Shown here one piece after another: positions 56,898 through 64,000 of a DNA stretch of 64,000 nt. The DNA is from Streptomyces olivochromogenes. Its GTDB lineage: Bacteria; Actinomycetota; Actinomycetes; Streptomycetales; Streptomycetaceae. The position numbers were made by a program, and so were the translations under genes. The stretch spans positions 1 to 64,000 of the forward strand of contig NZ_JADDRL010000006.1 of the NCBI RefSeq assembly GCF_021538895.1, given 5' to 3'. Each line of letters starts with the position of its first letter. Position 1 is the first letter of the stretch. The notes under the pieces were generated by a model, which searched no databases, was not told the origin of the DNA, and saw nothing but the letters and a program-made list of their open reading frames with translations.

Positions 56898-58220
56898 GTG
56901 ACCTCCGAGGCCACCGTGCCCGACGAAGACATCGGCGGGATGGGACCGCTGGTCGCCCGGCTGTCCCGGGCCGGCCAGCGGCTGCGCCAGGCCGACCGGG
57001 CTCATCCCTGGGTGCTGGACACCGCGGTGGCGGCGCTGGTCTTCCTGATGGTCTGTCTGCCGGACCTGCTGCACGCGGGCGGCGGCGGTGACGGCGACGG
57101 TCCACGGCGCTTCCGGCTCGCGTTCACCCGGCTTCCGCTCGTCGGGATGCTGGCGCTGCAGGCCGGGCTGGTCGTGCCCCTGCTGTGGCGCCGCCGCAGA
57201 CCCGCGGTCGCCTTCGGCGCCGTCACGGTGGTGTTCGTCGTCCAGTGGTCGCTGGGTGCCGCGCTGCGCGCGGACATGGCGCTGTTCGTCGCCCTGTACA
57301 GCCTCGCCCTGCACGGACGGCTGCGGCAGCTGCCCTGGGCCTGCGGGGTCATGGCGGGTGCGATGGCGCTGGTCGCGGCGCGGGTGTCCGTGGTGGTCTC
57401 GGTCGGGGACGCGCTGTTCTTCCTCCTGAGCACGGCGACCGCGGCCCTGGCACTCGGCCTCGTGGTGCGCATCCGCCGGGCCCAGCTGGCGGGACTGCGC
57501 GACCGGGCGGCCCGCCTGGAGGTCGAACGCGACCAGCGCAGCCGGCTCGCCGCGGCGGCCGAAAGGGCACGCGTGGCCCGCGAGATGCACGACATCGTCG
57601 GCCACAACCTGTCCGTCATCATCACCCTTGCGGACGCCGGGGCCTACGCCACCGCACGCGCTCCGGAACGGGGCAGGGAAGCCCTCCTCATCATCGGTGA
57701 CACGGGCCGGCAGGCCCTCGGAGAACTGCGGCGCGTGCTCGGCGTCCTGCGCGACGTGGCGGACGGCCGGCCGGACGGCCCGGAGCTCAGCCCGCAGCCC
57801 GGCCTCACGGACATCGACGCACTCTGCGAAGGGGTACGCGCCGCGGGCCTGGCCGTCGTCTACCGGACCGCCGGTGAGGTGGGCACGCTCGACAGCGGGG
57901 TACAGCTGGCGGTCTACCGCATCGTTCAGGAAGCCCTGACGAACACGCTCAAGCACGCCGGAGCCGACACCCGGGTGAACCTGTCGATCGTCCTGAAGGA
58001 CAGCGAGCTGACCGTCAGGATCCAGGACAGCGGGCCGGCCGGTGGAACGGGCGGTGGAACGGCCGGCCGACCTGGCACGGCGAACGAGGAAGGACAGGGT
58101 CTGGTGGGTATGCGCGAACGGGCGGCTCTCTACGGCGGGAGCCTGAGCGCGGGTCCCGCCGACGGCGGTTGGACCGTGCAGGCCGTCCTCGACCCCGTGT
58201 CCCCGGGCGGTGCCCGGTGA
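56898..58220 (+). CDS. NarL-type sensor histidine kinase
   Basis: This 440-residue kinase has four to six hydrophobic helices in the first 190 residues, no obvious external domain, and a HisKA_3 dimerisation region with the phospho-His in REMHDIVGHNLS. A HATPase domain follows (ALTNTLKHAG, QDSGP, GLVGMRERAALYGG). The GTG at 56898 has AGGTGA 5 bases upstream; a GTG at 56889 is an alternative. Its stop overlaps the next gene's GTG. Kinases without a sensory loop next to an ABC exporter often sense the membrane or the transporter itself. Confidence 0.85.
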   Translation: MTSEATVPDEDIGGMGPLVARLSRAGQRLRQADRAHPWVLDTAVAALVFLMVCLPDLLHAGGGGDGDGPRRFRLAFTRLPLVGMLALQAGLVVPLLWRRRRPAVAFGAVTVVFVVQWSLGAALRADMALFVALYSLALHGRLRQLPWACGVMAGAMALVAARVSVVVSVGDALFFLLSTATAALALGLVVRIRRAQLAGLRDRAARLEVERDQRSRLAAAAERARVAREMHDIVGHNLSVIITLADAGAYATARAPERGREALLIIGDTGRQALGELRRVLGVLRDVADGRPDGPELSPQPGLTDIDALCEGVRAAGLAVVYRTAGEVGTLDSGVQLAVYRIVQEALTNTLKHAGADTRVNLSIVLKDSELTVRIQDSGPAGGTGGGTAGRPGTANEEGQGLVGMRERAALYGGSLSAGPADGGWTVQAVLDPVSPGGAR

Positions 58221-58906
58221 CCACCGTGCTCGTCGTGGACGACCAGCCGCTGCAACGCTACGGCTTCCGTATGCTCCTCGACTCGGTCCCCGGGACGGAG
58301 GTCGTCGGGGAGGCCGCCCATGGCGCGGAAGCGGTGCGCAGGGCGGCCGAACTGCGCCCCGACGTCGTCCTCATGGACGTACGCATGCCCGGTATGGACG
58401 GCATCGAGGCCACCCGCCGCATCACCGCCGCGGGCGACCGCTCCCGCGTCCTCGTGCTCACCACGTTCGACCTCGACGAATACGTCCACGCCGCCCTGCG
58501 CGCCGGAGCCAGCGGCTTCCTGCTCAAGGACGCCCGCCCCGAGGAACTGCTCGCCGGGATCCGGGCCGTCGCCGTCGGCGACGCGGTGATCGCTCCCGCG
58601 CTCACCCGCCGCCTCCTGCACGAGTTCGCCCAGCTCGTGCCCCGCACGGGTGGGCTTCCCGAGGATCCGAGGCTGAGCAGCCTCACCGACCGCGAACGCG
58701 AGATCCTCGTCGCCATCGGCAAGGGCTGGACCAACCGCGAGATCGCCTCGCACTTCGTCCTGTCCGAGTCGACCGTCAAGACCCACGTCGGCCGGGTCCT
58801 GGCCAAGATCGGCGCGCGCGACCGCGTGCAGGCCGTGATCTTCGCCTACGACCACGGGCTGGCCCGGCCCCATGCCGGAAGTTCCGACGGAGAGGGCGCG
58901 ATGTGA
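58217..58906 (+). CDS. NarL/LuxR-type response regulator
   Basis: This 229-residue regulator has a receiver domain (VLVVDDQPLQR, D54 in VLMDVRMPGMDG, FLLKDARPEEL) and a LuxR-type helix-turn-helix (LTDREREILVAIGKGWTNRE, then VKTHVGRVLAKIGARDR). It is coupled to the kinase by a GTGA overlap and likely acts on the ABC operon's own promoter. Confidence 0.92.
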   Translation: MTTVLVVDDQPLQRYGFRMLLDSVPGTEVVGEAAHGAEAVRRAAELRPDVVLMDVRMPGMDGIEATRRITAAGDRSRVLVLTTFDLDEYVHAALRAGASGFLLKDARPEELLAGIRAVAVGDAVIAPALTRRLLHEFAQLVPRTGGLPEDPRLSSLTDREREILVAIGKGWTNREIASHFVLSESTVKTHVGRVLAKIGARDRVQAVIFAYDHGLARPHAGSSDGEGAM

Positions 58907-59097
58907 CACCGGATGTCTCCGTGACACGCGTCCGCGGTCACCGGACAAGGTGACGGTCCAGCGGCCCACCGACCGGTCCGCCGACGGCTCGTCACTCGAA
59001 GAGATCAGTTCCCGCGATGGTCTGACTGGGCTGCTGGGAGCCGGAATTCGGGGTGCGGGCCGCGTTCGCCGGCTCGGCATCGCGCGAGCGGCGTCCC

Positions 59098-59103
59098 TAC
59101 GGT
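59098..59103 (+). promoter_or_regulatory. -10 element of a possible leaderless promoter
   Basis: TACGGT ends 6 bases before the ATG at 59110, and no ribosome-binding site precedes that ATG. The 203-base gap 58907-59109 otherwise shows no feature I can name. Confidence 0.35.
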
Positions 59104-59109
59104 GTTGCC

Positions 59110-60330
59110 ATGGCAGTGAGCAGCGGCCGTCTGCGGGCGACCCGAAGTGCGACTCGTGACGTGCTGGGCGCGTCGGGGCTGTTCGTGCTGTCCGTCGTGG
59201 CCGCCTCGGTCGTCCCGCACGAGCACCGCTTCGTACTGCGCTGGCCCGCTGTCCTGCTGGCCGCTGTCGGCTGTTTCGCGCTGCTGGGGCGGCGCCGCTA
59301 CCCCTTCGCCGTGGTGGCCTGTGCGGTCGGCTGCGGGGCGGCGTTCCAGCTACTCGGGTTCCGGGAGAGCCCGCTGGTGACCAGCCCGGTCATCGCGTCC
59401 GTGTACTCGGTGGCCGCGCTGACGGACCGCCGTACGGCCCTGACAGTGGCCTCGGCTTCGGCGGCCGTCCTGGTCGGAGCCGCCGTGGTGCACTCCCCGC
59501 GGTCCTGGCTGCAACCGGACAACGCCGCCATGGTGGCGTGGACGGCCCTGCCGGCGGCCGTCGGGGACGGAGTGCGCTCGCGCCGCGCCTATGTCACGGC
59601 CGTGGAGGAACGGGCGGAGCACGCGGAGCGGACCCGTGAACAGGAGGCGCGGCAGCGCGTGGCGGCCGAGCGCGTCCGGATCGCCCGCGAGCTGCATGAC
59701 GTCGTCGCCCATCACATCGCCCTGATCAACGCTCAGGCCGGTGTGGCGGCCCACGTGGGGAAGCGGCGCCCCGAACACGTCCTCGCCGCCCTCAAGGACA
59801 TCGAGGAGACCAGCCGCTCGGCGCTGGACGAGCTGCGGGTCACGGTGGGCCTGCTGCGCCAGTCCGGCGACAGCGACGCACCGCGCGATCCCATCCCCGG
59901 CCTGGCCCAGGTACCGGCCCTGCTCGCCTCGCTCGAACGCGTCGGCCTCGACGTCCTGTGCACCCGCCAGGGAACGGCCCAGCCGCTGACTCCCGCGGTC
60001 GATCTGGCCGCCTACCGCATCGTTCAAGAGGCGCTGACCAATGTGCGCAAGCATGGCAGCGCGGACAAGGCCCGGCTGGGCCTGAGCTACACCCCTCGGT
60101 GGTTGACCATCACCGTCGAGGACGACGGTCGCGCGTTCGCGCAGGGGCCGCGGCAGGGTACCGGCCACGGGCTGATCGGCATGCGGGAGCGGGCCGCCAG
60201 CGTGGGCGGGACACTCACCGCACAGCCGCGGCCCGAGGGCGGATTCACCGTGATCGCCGAACTACCTCTGCGCTCCGCCGCGGCAGCGGGGAGCGCGGCA
60301 TCGCCCGTACCACCGGAGGGCCGGACATGA
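59110..60330 (+). CDS. Second NarL-type sensor histidine kinase
   Basis: This 406-residue kinase has several N-terminal helices (residues 15-160), HisKA_3 with the phospho-His in RELHDVVAHHIALI, and a HATPase domain (ALTNVRKHG, EDDGRAF, GHGLIGMRERAASVGG). The start ATG at 59110 may be leaderless; an earlier in-frame ATG at 59053 adds a polar stretch before the first helix. It overlaps its response regulator by 4 bases. It is clearly related to the kinase at 56898 but not a recent duplicate. Confidence 0.85.
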   Translation: MAVSSGRLRATRSATRDVLGASGLFVLSVVAASVVPHEHRFVLRWPAVLLAAVGCFALLGRRRYPFAVVACAVGCGAAFQLLGFRESPLVTSPVIASVYSVAALTDRRTALTVASASAAVLVGAAVVHSPRSWLQPDNAAMVAWTALPAAVGDGVRSRRAYVTAVEERAEHAERTREQEARQRVAAERVRIARELHDVVAHHIALINAQAGVAAHVGKRRPEHVLAALKDIEETSRSALDELRVTVGLLRQSGDSDAPRDPIPGLAQVPALLASLERVGLDVLCTRQGTAQPLTPAVDLAAYRIVQEALTNVRKHGSADKARLGLSYTPRWLTITVEDDGRAFAQGPRQGTGHGLIGMRERAASVGGTLTAQPRPEGGFTVIAELPLRSAAAAGSAASPVPPEGRT

Positions 60331-61022
60331 CGATCCGCGTTCTGCTCGCTGACGACCAGGCGTTGCTGCGGGGCACCTTCAAGATCCTTTTTGATTCCAC
60401 GGAGGACATCGAGGTCGTGGGCGAGGCGTCCGACGGCCACGAGGCCGTGGAACTGACGCACGCGCAGCGCCCCGATGTGGTCCTGATGGACATCCGGATG
60501 CCCGGGACGGACGGCCTGGACGCCACGCGGGCCATCAGCGAGGCCGAGGACCTCGCGGCCGTGAAGGTCCTCATCCTGACCACCTTCGAGAACGACGAGT
60601 ACGTCGCGGAGGCCCTGCGGGCCGGGGCGAGCGGGTTTCTGGGCAAGGGGGCGCAGCCGGACGAGCTCCTCGACGCCGTCCGCACGGTGGCCGCCGGTGA
60701 GGCGCTGCTGTCCCCGGCGGCCACGCGCGCCCTGATCACACGCTTCCTGGCACAGCCCGAACCCCGCACCGGCGTGGTGCACGAGCAGCTGGCCTGCCTC
60801 ACCCCTCGGGAGCGCGACGTGGCGAGGCTGGTCGCGCTCGGCCTGTCGAACGCCGACATTTCCGAACATTTGTTCGTCAGCCCGTTGACCGTCAAGACGC
60901 ACGTCAACCGCGCCATGAGCAAGCTCGACGTGCGCGACCGGGCCCAGCTCGTCGTCATCGCCTACCAGTGCGGCCTGGTCAGCGCGACGACGGATCGCGG
61001 TCCCTCCTCCCTCTCCGTATGA
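60327..61022 (+). CDS. Second NarL/LuxR-type response regulator
   Basis: This 231-residue protein has a receiver domain (VLLADDQALLRGTF, D55 in VLMDIRMPGTDG; the conserved Lys follows in GFLGKGAQPDEL) and a LuxR helix-turn-helix (LTPRERDVARLVALGLSNAD, then LTVKTHVNRAMSKLDVRDR). It is coupled to the kinase upstream. Its target is unknown; no transporter follows it, so it may feed into the ABC operon upstream or act at a distance. Confidence 0.92.
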   Translation: MTIRVLLADDQALLRGTFKILFDSTEDIEVVGEASDGHEAVELTHAQRPDVVLMDIRMPGTDGLDATRAISEAEDLAAVKVLILTTFENDEYVAEALRAGASGFLGKGAQPDELLDAVRTVAAGEALLSPAATRALITRFLAQPEPRTGVVHEQLACLTPRERDVARLVALGLSNADISEHLFVSPLTVKTHVNRAMSKLDVRDRAQLVVIAYQCGLVSATTDRGPSSLSV

Positions 61023-61073
61023 CAAAGGCCCAGCCGGGCGCCCCTTTCTCCCCATGCGGAGCAGTTCCTCCCG

Positions 61074-61099
61074 CCGGGTACTGCGGTCGCAGTACCCGG
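61074..61099. terminator. Perfect 26-bp hairpin after the second two-component pair
   Basis: CCGGGTACTGCG (61074-61085) and CGCAGTACCCGG (61088-61099) form a perfect 12-bp inverted repeat around GT, 52 bases after the regulator stop. It is followed by TAATCAC rather than a T-run, so an operator role for the next gene is also possible. Confidence 0.55.
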
Positions 61100-61256
61100 T
61101 AATCACTGCGGGGGGACGACGCGCACAGGGGTGGTCTTCGGCCAACCTGGATCTGCGCCACAAGGGCTGAATCCATGCTTCGCACGGCCCCCTGAACCAT
61201 CTGGACCTTGTGGAACGCCTCGGCGGCCGGGCAGCGCAGTACGGAGAGGATCCGAG

Positions 61257-61604
61257 ATGATGGCCACTTCCCCTTCCCACGACGCGTGTGGCGCGTTCCG
61301 TGACGTACTGGCCGACCACGCGCTCGGGCTCCTTCCTCCCGAGCGGGCCGACGCCGTCATCGCGCACCTGGGCGGCTGCGGCGCGTGCAAGGACGAGTAC
61401 GACTGCCTCGCCGCGGTCGCCGCACACCTGTCCTCGCTGCGCGGGGCCCTGGCCCCCCACATGTGCCCCCAGCGGCGCTCGCACCCGTCCGGTTCCGGCC
61501 CCGCCACCACGCGTCAGCGCCGCGGCCGCGGCCCCGCCGGCCGGGCCTGGTCCGCTTCCCTCACCCTGTCCCAGTGGGTCGACCGCATGGCGTATGTCAG
61601 GTGA
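61257..61604 (+). CDS. Zinc-finger anti-sigma-like protein (orphan)
   Basis: This 115-residue protein has an anti-sigma zinc motif: HDACGAF near the start and IAHLGGCGACKDEY (HX3CX2C) near residue 37. This ZAS/zf-HC2 fold binds ECF sigma factors, often redox- or zinc-sensitively. It lacks the usual transmembrane helix, so it would be cytoplasmic, with a basic low-complexity tail. No sigma factor gene is adjacent. The ATG pair at 61257/61260 follows GGAGAGGA. Confidence 0.7.
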   Translation: MMATSPSHDACGAFRDVLADHALGLLPPERADAVIAHLGGCGACKDEYDCLAAVAAHLSSLRGALAPHMCPQRRSHPSGSGPATTRQRRGRGPAGRAWSASLTLSQWVDRMAYVR

Positions 61605-61624
61605 TCCGGCGAGGGTGAGGTCGC

Positions 61625-62590
61625 TCAGCGCACGCGGCCTCGCGGCTTGAGTGGCACCGGCGGCAGCTCCGGCGCGGACAGCGGGGCGCCGTCGTAGCCC
61701 TTGACCTCGCCGAAGCGGGAGCCCGCCGTCCAGTCCTGGCGGGCCTGCTCGATCTCCGCCTGCGTGCGCCCGACGAAGTTCCACCACATGATGAGCTCCT
61801 CCTCGAAGGGCTCGCCCCCGAGCAGCATCAGCCCGGCGTCCGACTCGGCGCGCAGGGGGAGTTCGGTGCGGCCGCAGCCGAGGTAGAGCATCGTGCCCGG
61901 CAGCACCGGCACCCCGTCCACGTGCACCTCGCCGGACATCGCGAGGACGCCGTACTCGAAGTCGGGATCGAGGGGCAGCCGGACGTCGGCGCCACGGGTC
62001 AGCGTGAGGTCGGCACCGACGATCGGTGTGTACGCCGTACCGGGCGACGTCGAGCCGTCGAGGGCGCCCAGGATCACCGTCGCGGTCAGGCCGGGCGCGG
62101 TGACCGTGGGCAGGTCGGGGTGGTGCTCGAAGTGCGGCTCGGTGTGGCGGTGCTCGTCCGGCAGCGCGACCCACAACTGCGCGCCGTGCAGGAAGCGGGC
62201 GTGCGGCTTCGGGCTCTCCTCGGAGTGGCTGATCGCCCGGCCCGAGGTCATCAGCCCGAGCTCCTTGGGCCGGATGGCCTGCAGACTGCCGGTCGAGTCG
62301 CGGTGCAGCACCTCGCCCTGGTGCAGCCAGCTCACCGTCTGCAGTCCCATGTGGGGATGCGGCGGGACCTGCATGCCGGGCTCGTCGGCGATGTCGTCGG
62401 GGCCGTAGTGGTCGACGAAGCACCACGCGCCGATCATGCGGCGGCCCAGGTTGGGCAGCAGCCGCCGTACCTCGGTCGACTCGCCCAGCCGGACCTGGCG
62501 AGGACTCAGCAGCTCCCGGACGGGCTCGGCGACGACGAACCCCCGGCCGCCGCACACACTGGGCACCGACTGACGGTCAAGATTGCTCAT
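61625..62590 (-). CDS. Pirin family protein
   Basis: This 321-residue bicupin has the pirin metal site in PPHPHMGLQTVSWLHQGEVLHRDS (HPH plus the later His/Glu) and a C-terminal cupin with MLLGGEPFEEELIMWWNF. Bacterial pirins may act as quercetinases or as regulators of pyruvate metabolism; which applies here cannot be told. The ATG at 62590 is divergent from the LysR gene; three 15-bp spaced repeats lie between. Confidence 0.9.
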   Translation of the reverse strand: MSNLDRQSVPSVCGGRGFVVAEPVRELLSPRQVRLGESTEVRRLLPNLGRRMIGAWCFVDHYGPDDIADEPGMQVPPHPHMGLQTVSWLHQGEVLHRDSTGSLQAIRPKELGLMTSGRAISHSEESPKPHARFLHGAQLWVALPDEHRHTEPHFEHHPDLPTVTAPGLTATVILGALDGSTSPGTAYTPIVGADLTLTRGADVRLPLDPDFEYGVLAMSGEVHVDGVPVLPGTMLYLGCGRTELPLRAESDAGLMLLGGEPFEEELIMWWNFVGRTQAEIEQARQDWTAGSRFGEVKGYDGAPLSAPELPPVPLKPRGRVR

Positions 62591-62667
62591 GCCGCCAACC
62601 TAGCCCCGCCACGGCGTCACCGGCAGGCCAACGCGGCTGCATGCTCGGCCGTTCGGCCAGCATGCGG

Positions 62668-62705
62668 CTCGAAGACGCGAGACTCGAAGACGTGACGCTC
62701 GAAGA
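62668..62705 (+). repeat. Three CTCGAAGA repeats with a 15-bp period
   Basis: CTCGAAGA occurs at 62668, 62683 and 62698, exactly 15 bp apart; the first two extend to CTCGAAGACG. They lie in the divergent gap between pirin and LysR. ACTCG-TT-CGAGT at 62731-62742 overlaps the LysR start and could be its operator. Confidence 0.6.
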
Positions 62706-62740
62706 GCCGTGCGGCCCGGTCGGTGTGGATACTCGTTCGA

Positions 62741-63646
62741 GTGGAAAGCTCATCCCTCGACCTGAATCTGCTGCGCACCTTCCTGGCCGTGTACCGGTCG
62801 GGCTCCTTCACGGGTGCCGGGCAGCTGCTGGGGCTGTCGCAGCCCACGGTGACCACCCAGATGCGGACGCTGGAACGGCAGGTGGGGCGGGAGCTGTTCG
62901 AGCGGCTGCCCCGGGGCGTCGCGCCGACGGCCGTGGCCGAGGAGCTGGCGGCCCGCGTCGCCGCGCCGCTCGACCAACTCGCCACCGTGGCCGGTCCGCA
63001 CCCGGCGCCGGGCGGCCGGGCCGAACCGGTCCACCTCGCCGGCCCCGCCGAAGTGCTGTGCGCCCGCGTACTGCCCGCCCTGGCCCCCCTGGTCGCCGAG
63101 GGCGTACGGCTGCGCGTGGCGACGGGGCTGACGGATCCGCTGCTCGACGAACTGCGCGCCGGACGCCACGACCTGGTGATCGCCACCCGGCGCCCACACG
63201 GCCGCACCCTGAGCGCGGCGCCGCTCGCCGACGAGGAGTTCGTCCTGGTCGCCGCACCGGTGTGGGCCGAGCGGCTGAAGGAGCCGCTGGCCGTCGAGGG
63301 GCCCGCCGCGCTGCACCGCGTACCGCTCATCACCTACGCGGAGGACCTGCCGATCGCCCGGCGCTACTGGCGCCACGTCTTCGGCCGCCGACTCTCCTGC
63401 CCCGCCGCGCTGACCGTACCGGACCTGCGCGGAGTCCTGGCCGCGGTGGTCGCGGGCGCCGGTTTCACCGTGCTGCCCCGCTACCTCTGCCACGACCAGC
63501 TGGCCGCCGGCACCCTCGTACCGCTCCACGACCCCGACGACCCACCGATCAACACAGCCTTCCTGGTCCAACGCCCCGGCACCCCCGACAACCCCGACGT
63601 GCCCCGAGTCCGTGACCATCTGCTGCGGGCGGCACGTTCTTGGTAG
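62741..63646 (+). CDS. LysR-family regulator next to pirin
   Basis: This 301-residue LysR-type protein has the helix-turn-helix in residues 5-65 (LDLNLLRTFLAVYRSGSFTG, then LLGLSQPTVTTQMRTLERQV) and an effector domain with DLVIATRRPHG and VLAAVVAGAGFTVLPRYL. The GTG at 62741 is preferred for its position just before LDLNLL; GATACT about 8 bases upstream suggests a leaderless or very short leader. It likely controls the divergent pirin gene. Confidence 0.85.
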   Translation: MESSSLDLNLLRTFLAVYRSGSFTGAGQLLGLSQPTVTTQMRTLERQVGRELFERLPRGVAPTAVAEELAARVAAPLDQLATVAGPHPAPGGRAEPVHLAGPAEVLCARVLPALAPLVAEGVRLRVATGLTDPLLDELRAGRHDLVIATRRPHGRTLSAAPLADEEFVLVAAPVWAERLKEPLAVEGPAALHRVPLITYAEDLPIARRYWRHVFGRRLSCPAALTVPDLRGVLAAVVAGAGFTVLPRYLCHDQLAAGTLVPLHDPDDPPINTAFLVQRPGTPDNPDVPRVRDHLLRAARSW

Positions 63647-63713
63647 CGGTGGCGGGGCCGTCGCTGGGTGGCGTGGACCGGGCGGGCCGTACCCGCTCGA
63701 CACAGGCCGACCG

Positions 63714-64000
63714 TCACAGGCCCCCTCCTCGCGTCACGGGATGGGACATCTGGTAGGCCAGCCTGCGGCCGGCGTCCTCGCCGATGTCCGTGAGGACCTC
63801 GTCCAGTCGAAGGAAGGCCTCCCAGACCGGGCGTCCGCCGGCGCCCGCGAGGCGGGCCACGACGAGGTCCTCCAGCGCCGGGACGCGCTTGTTCTTCCAG
63901 ATTTTGTCGGCCAGGCTGACCAGCAGGTCGTCGACGCCGGCTTCCGGCGCGTCCCACGAGGCGTGCGTGCCGGCGAACCGGGCGAGGCGGGCCGGCACCC
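63714..64000 (-). CDS. HD-domain-type protein, C-terminal part (runs off the right edge)
   Basis: The minus strand is open from the window edge to a TGA at 63714-63716. About 95 residues are visible, including THASWDAPEAGVDDLLVSLA and DKIWKNKRVPALEDLVVARL. These resemble the C-terminal half of small actinobacterial HD phosphohydrolase-like proteins. The HD metal residues would lie beyond the window, so the assignment is tentative. Confidence 0.55.
   Translation of the reverse strand, partial: VPARLARFAGTHASWDAPEAGVDDLLVSLADKIWKNKRVPALEDLVVARLAGAGGRPVWEAFLRLDEVLTDIGEDAGRRLAYQMSHPVTRGGGL

Noticed and set aside
62668..62705. CRISPR-like array
   Set aside because: The repeats are 8-10 bp with 5-7 bp spacers, far too short, and no cas gene is present.

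Overview
The window comes from a high-GC actinomycete, almost certainly a Streptomyces. Codon third positions are overwhelmingly G or C, GTG and TTG starts are common, and genes often overlap by ATGA or GTGA. It carries a dodecin, an ergothioneine cluster, a PAS-GGDEF-EAL protein like RmdA, and many one-component regulators. The block order methyltransferase/rmdA, LysR/sdhCAB, olsBA, egtABCD matches, from memory, the S. coelicolor SCO0910-SCO0928 neighbourhood. I see no rRNA, tRNA, CRISPR array, prophage or polyketide/NRPS gene.

Layout. 1-5.7 kb: start of a secreted protein, a two-repeat lipoprotein, a SAM methyltransferase translationally coupled to the c-di-GMP enzyme RmdA, a 100-bp tandem repeat, and a LysR gene. 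5.8-11.4 kb: sdhCAB, a small unknown gene, and the ornithine-lipid acyltransferases olsB-olsA. 11.4-18.6 kb: a short UvrA-like ATPase, a 63-residue stress/antitoxin-like protein, a ClpC-like AAA+ chaperone, an LLM flavoenzyme, a HAD phosphatase and dodecin. 18.7-24.5 kb: an orphan sugar-binding lipoprotein whose promoter contains a DasR-like site, facing the coupled egtA-egtB-egtC-egtD operon. 24.8-29.4 kb: a bacterial PARG-like protein, a PemK-like protein, and an amidase/NfeD-like/flotillin operon. 29.7-37.8 kb: a 1390-residue nitrate reductase fused to a diflavin reductase, a PucR regulator and a Tat-signal molybdenum hydroxylase pair.

37.8-50.3 kb is an accessory stretch of small oxidoreductases, each next to its own regulator: esterase, MFS exporter with an ArsR-type regulator, LLM enzyme, FMN reductase with TetR, FAD monooxygenase with TetR, LacI, thioredoxin facing a disulfide-type flavoprotein, peptide deformylase and a TPR protein. 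A 191-bp MITE-like element lies at 41184-41374, and two divergent promoters carry duplicated perfect palindromes.

50.3-54.9 kb is the most unusual region. Two genes truncated at their 5' ends are joined at one point (a MarR 3' end and a DUF347 3' end). They are followed by two complete DUF347 four-repeat membrane proteins flanking an OmpR-type two-component system. Upstream of both complete DUF347 genes lies the same type of contiguous 11-bp direct repeat, which suggests one regulon. 55.0-61.0 kb holds an ABC exporter with a NarL-type kinase/regulator pair and, directly after it, a second such pair. The window ends with an orphan zinc-finger anti-sigma-like protein, a pirin, a LysR regulator and the 3' part of an HD-domain protein.

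The ORFs of several hundred residues antisense to genes such as rmdA, the UvrA-like gene and the ClpC-like gene are composition shadows and were left out.
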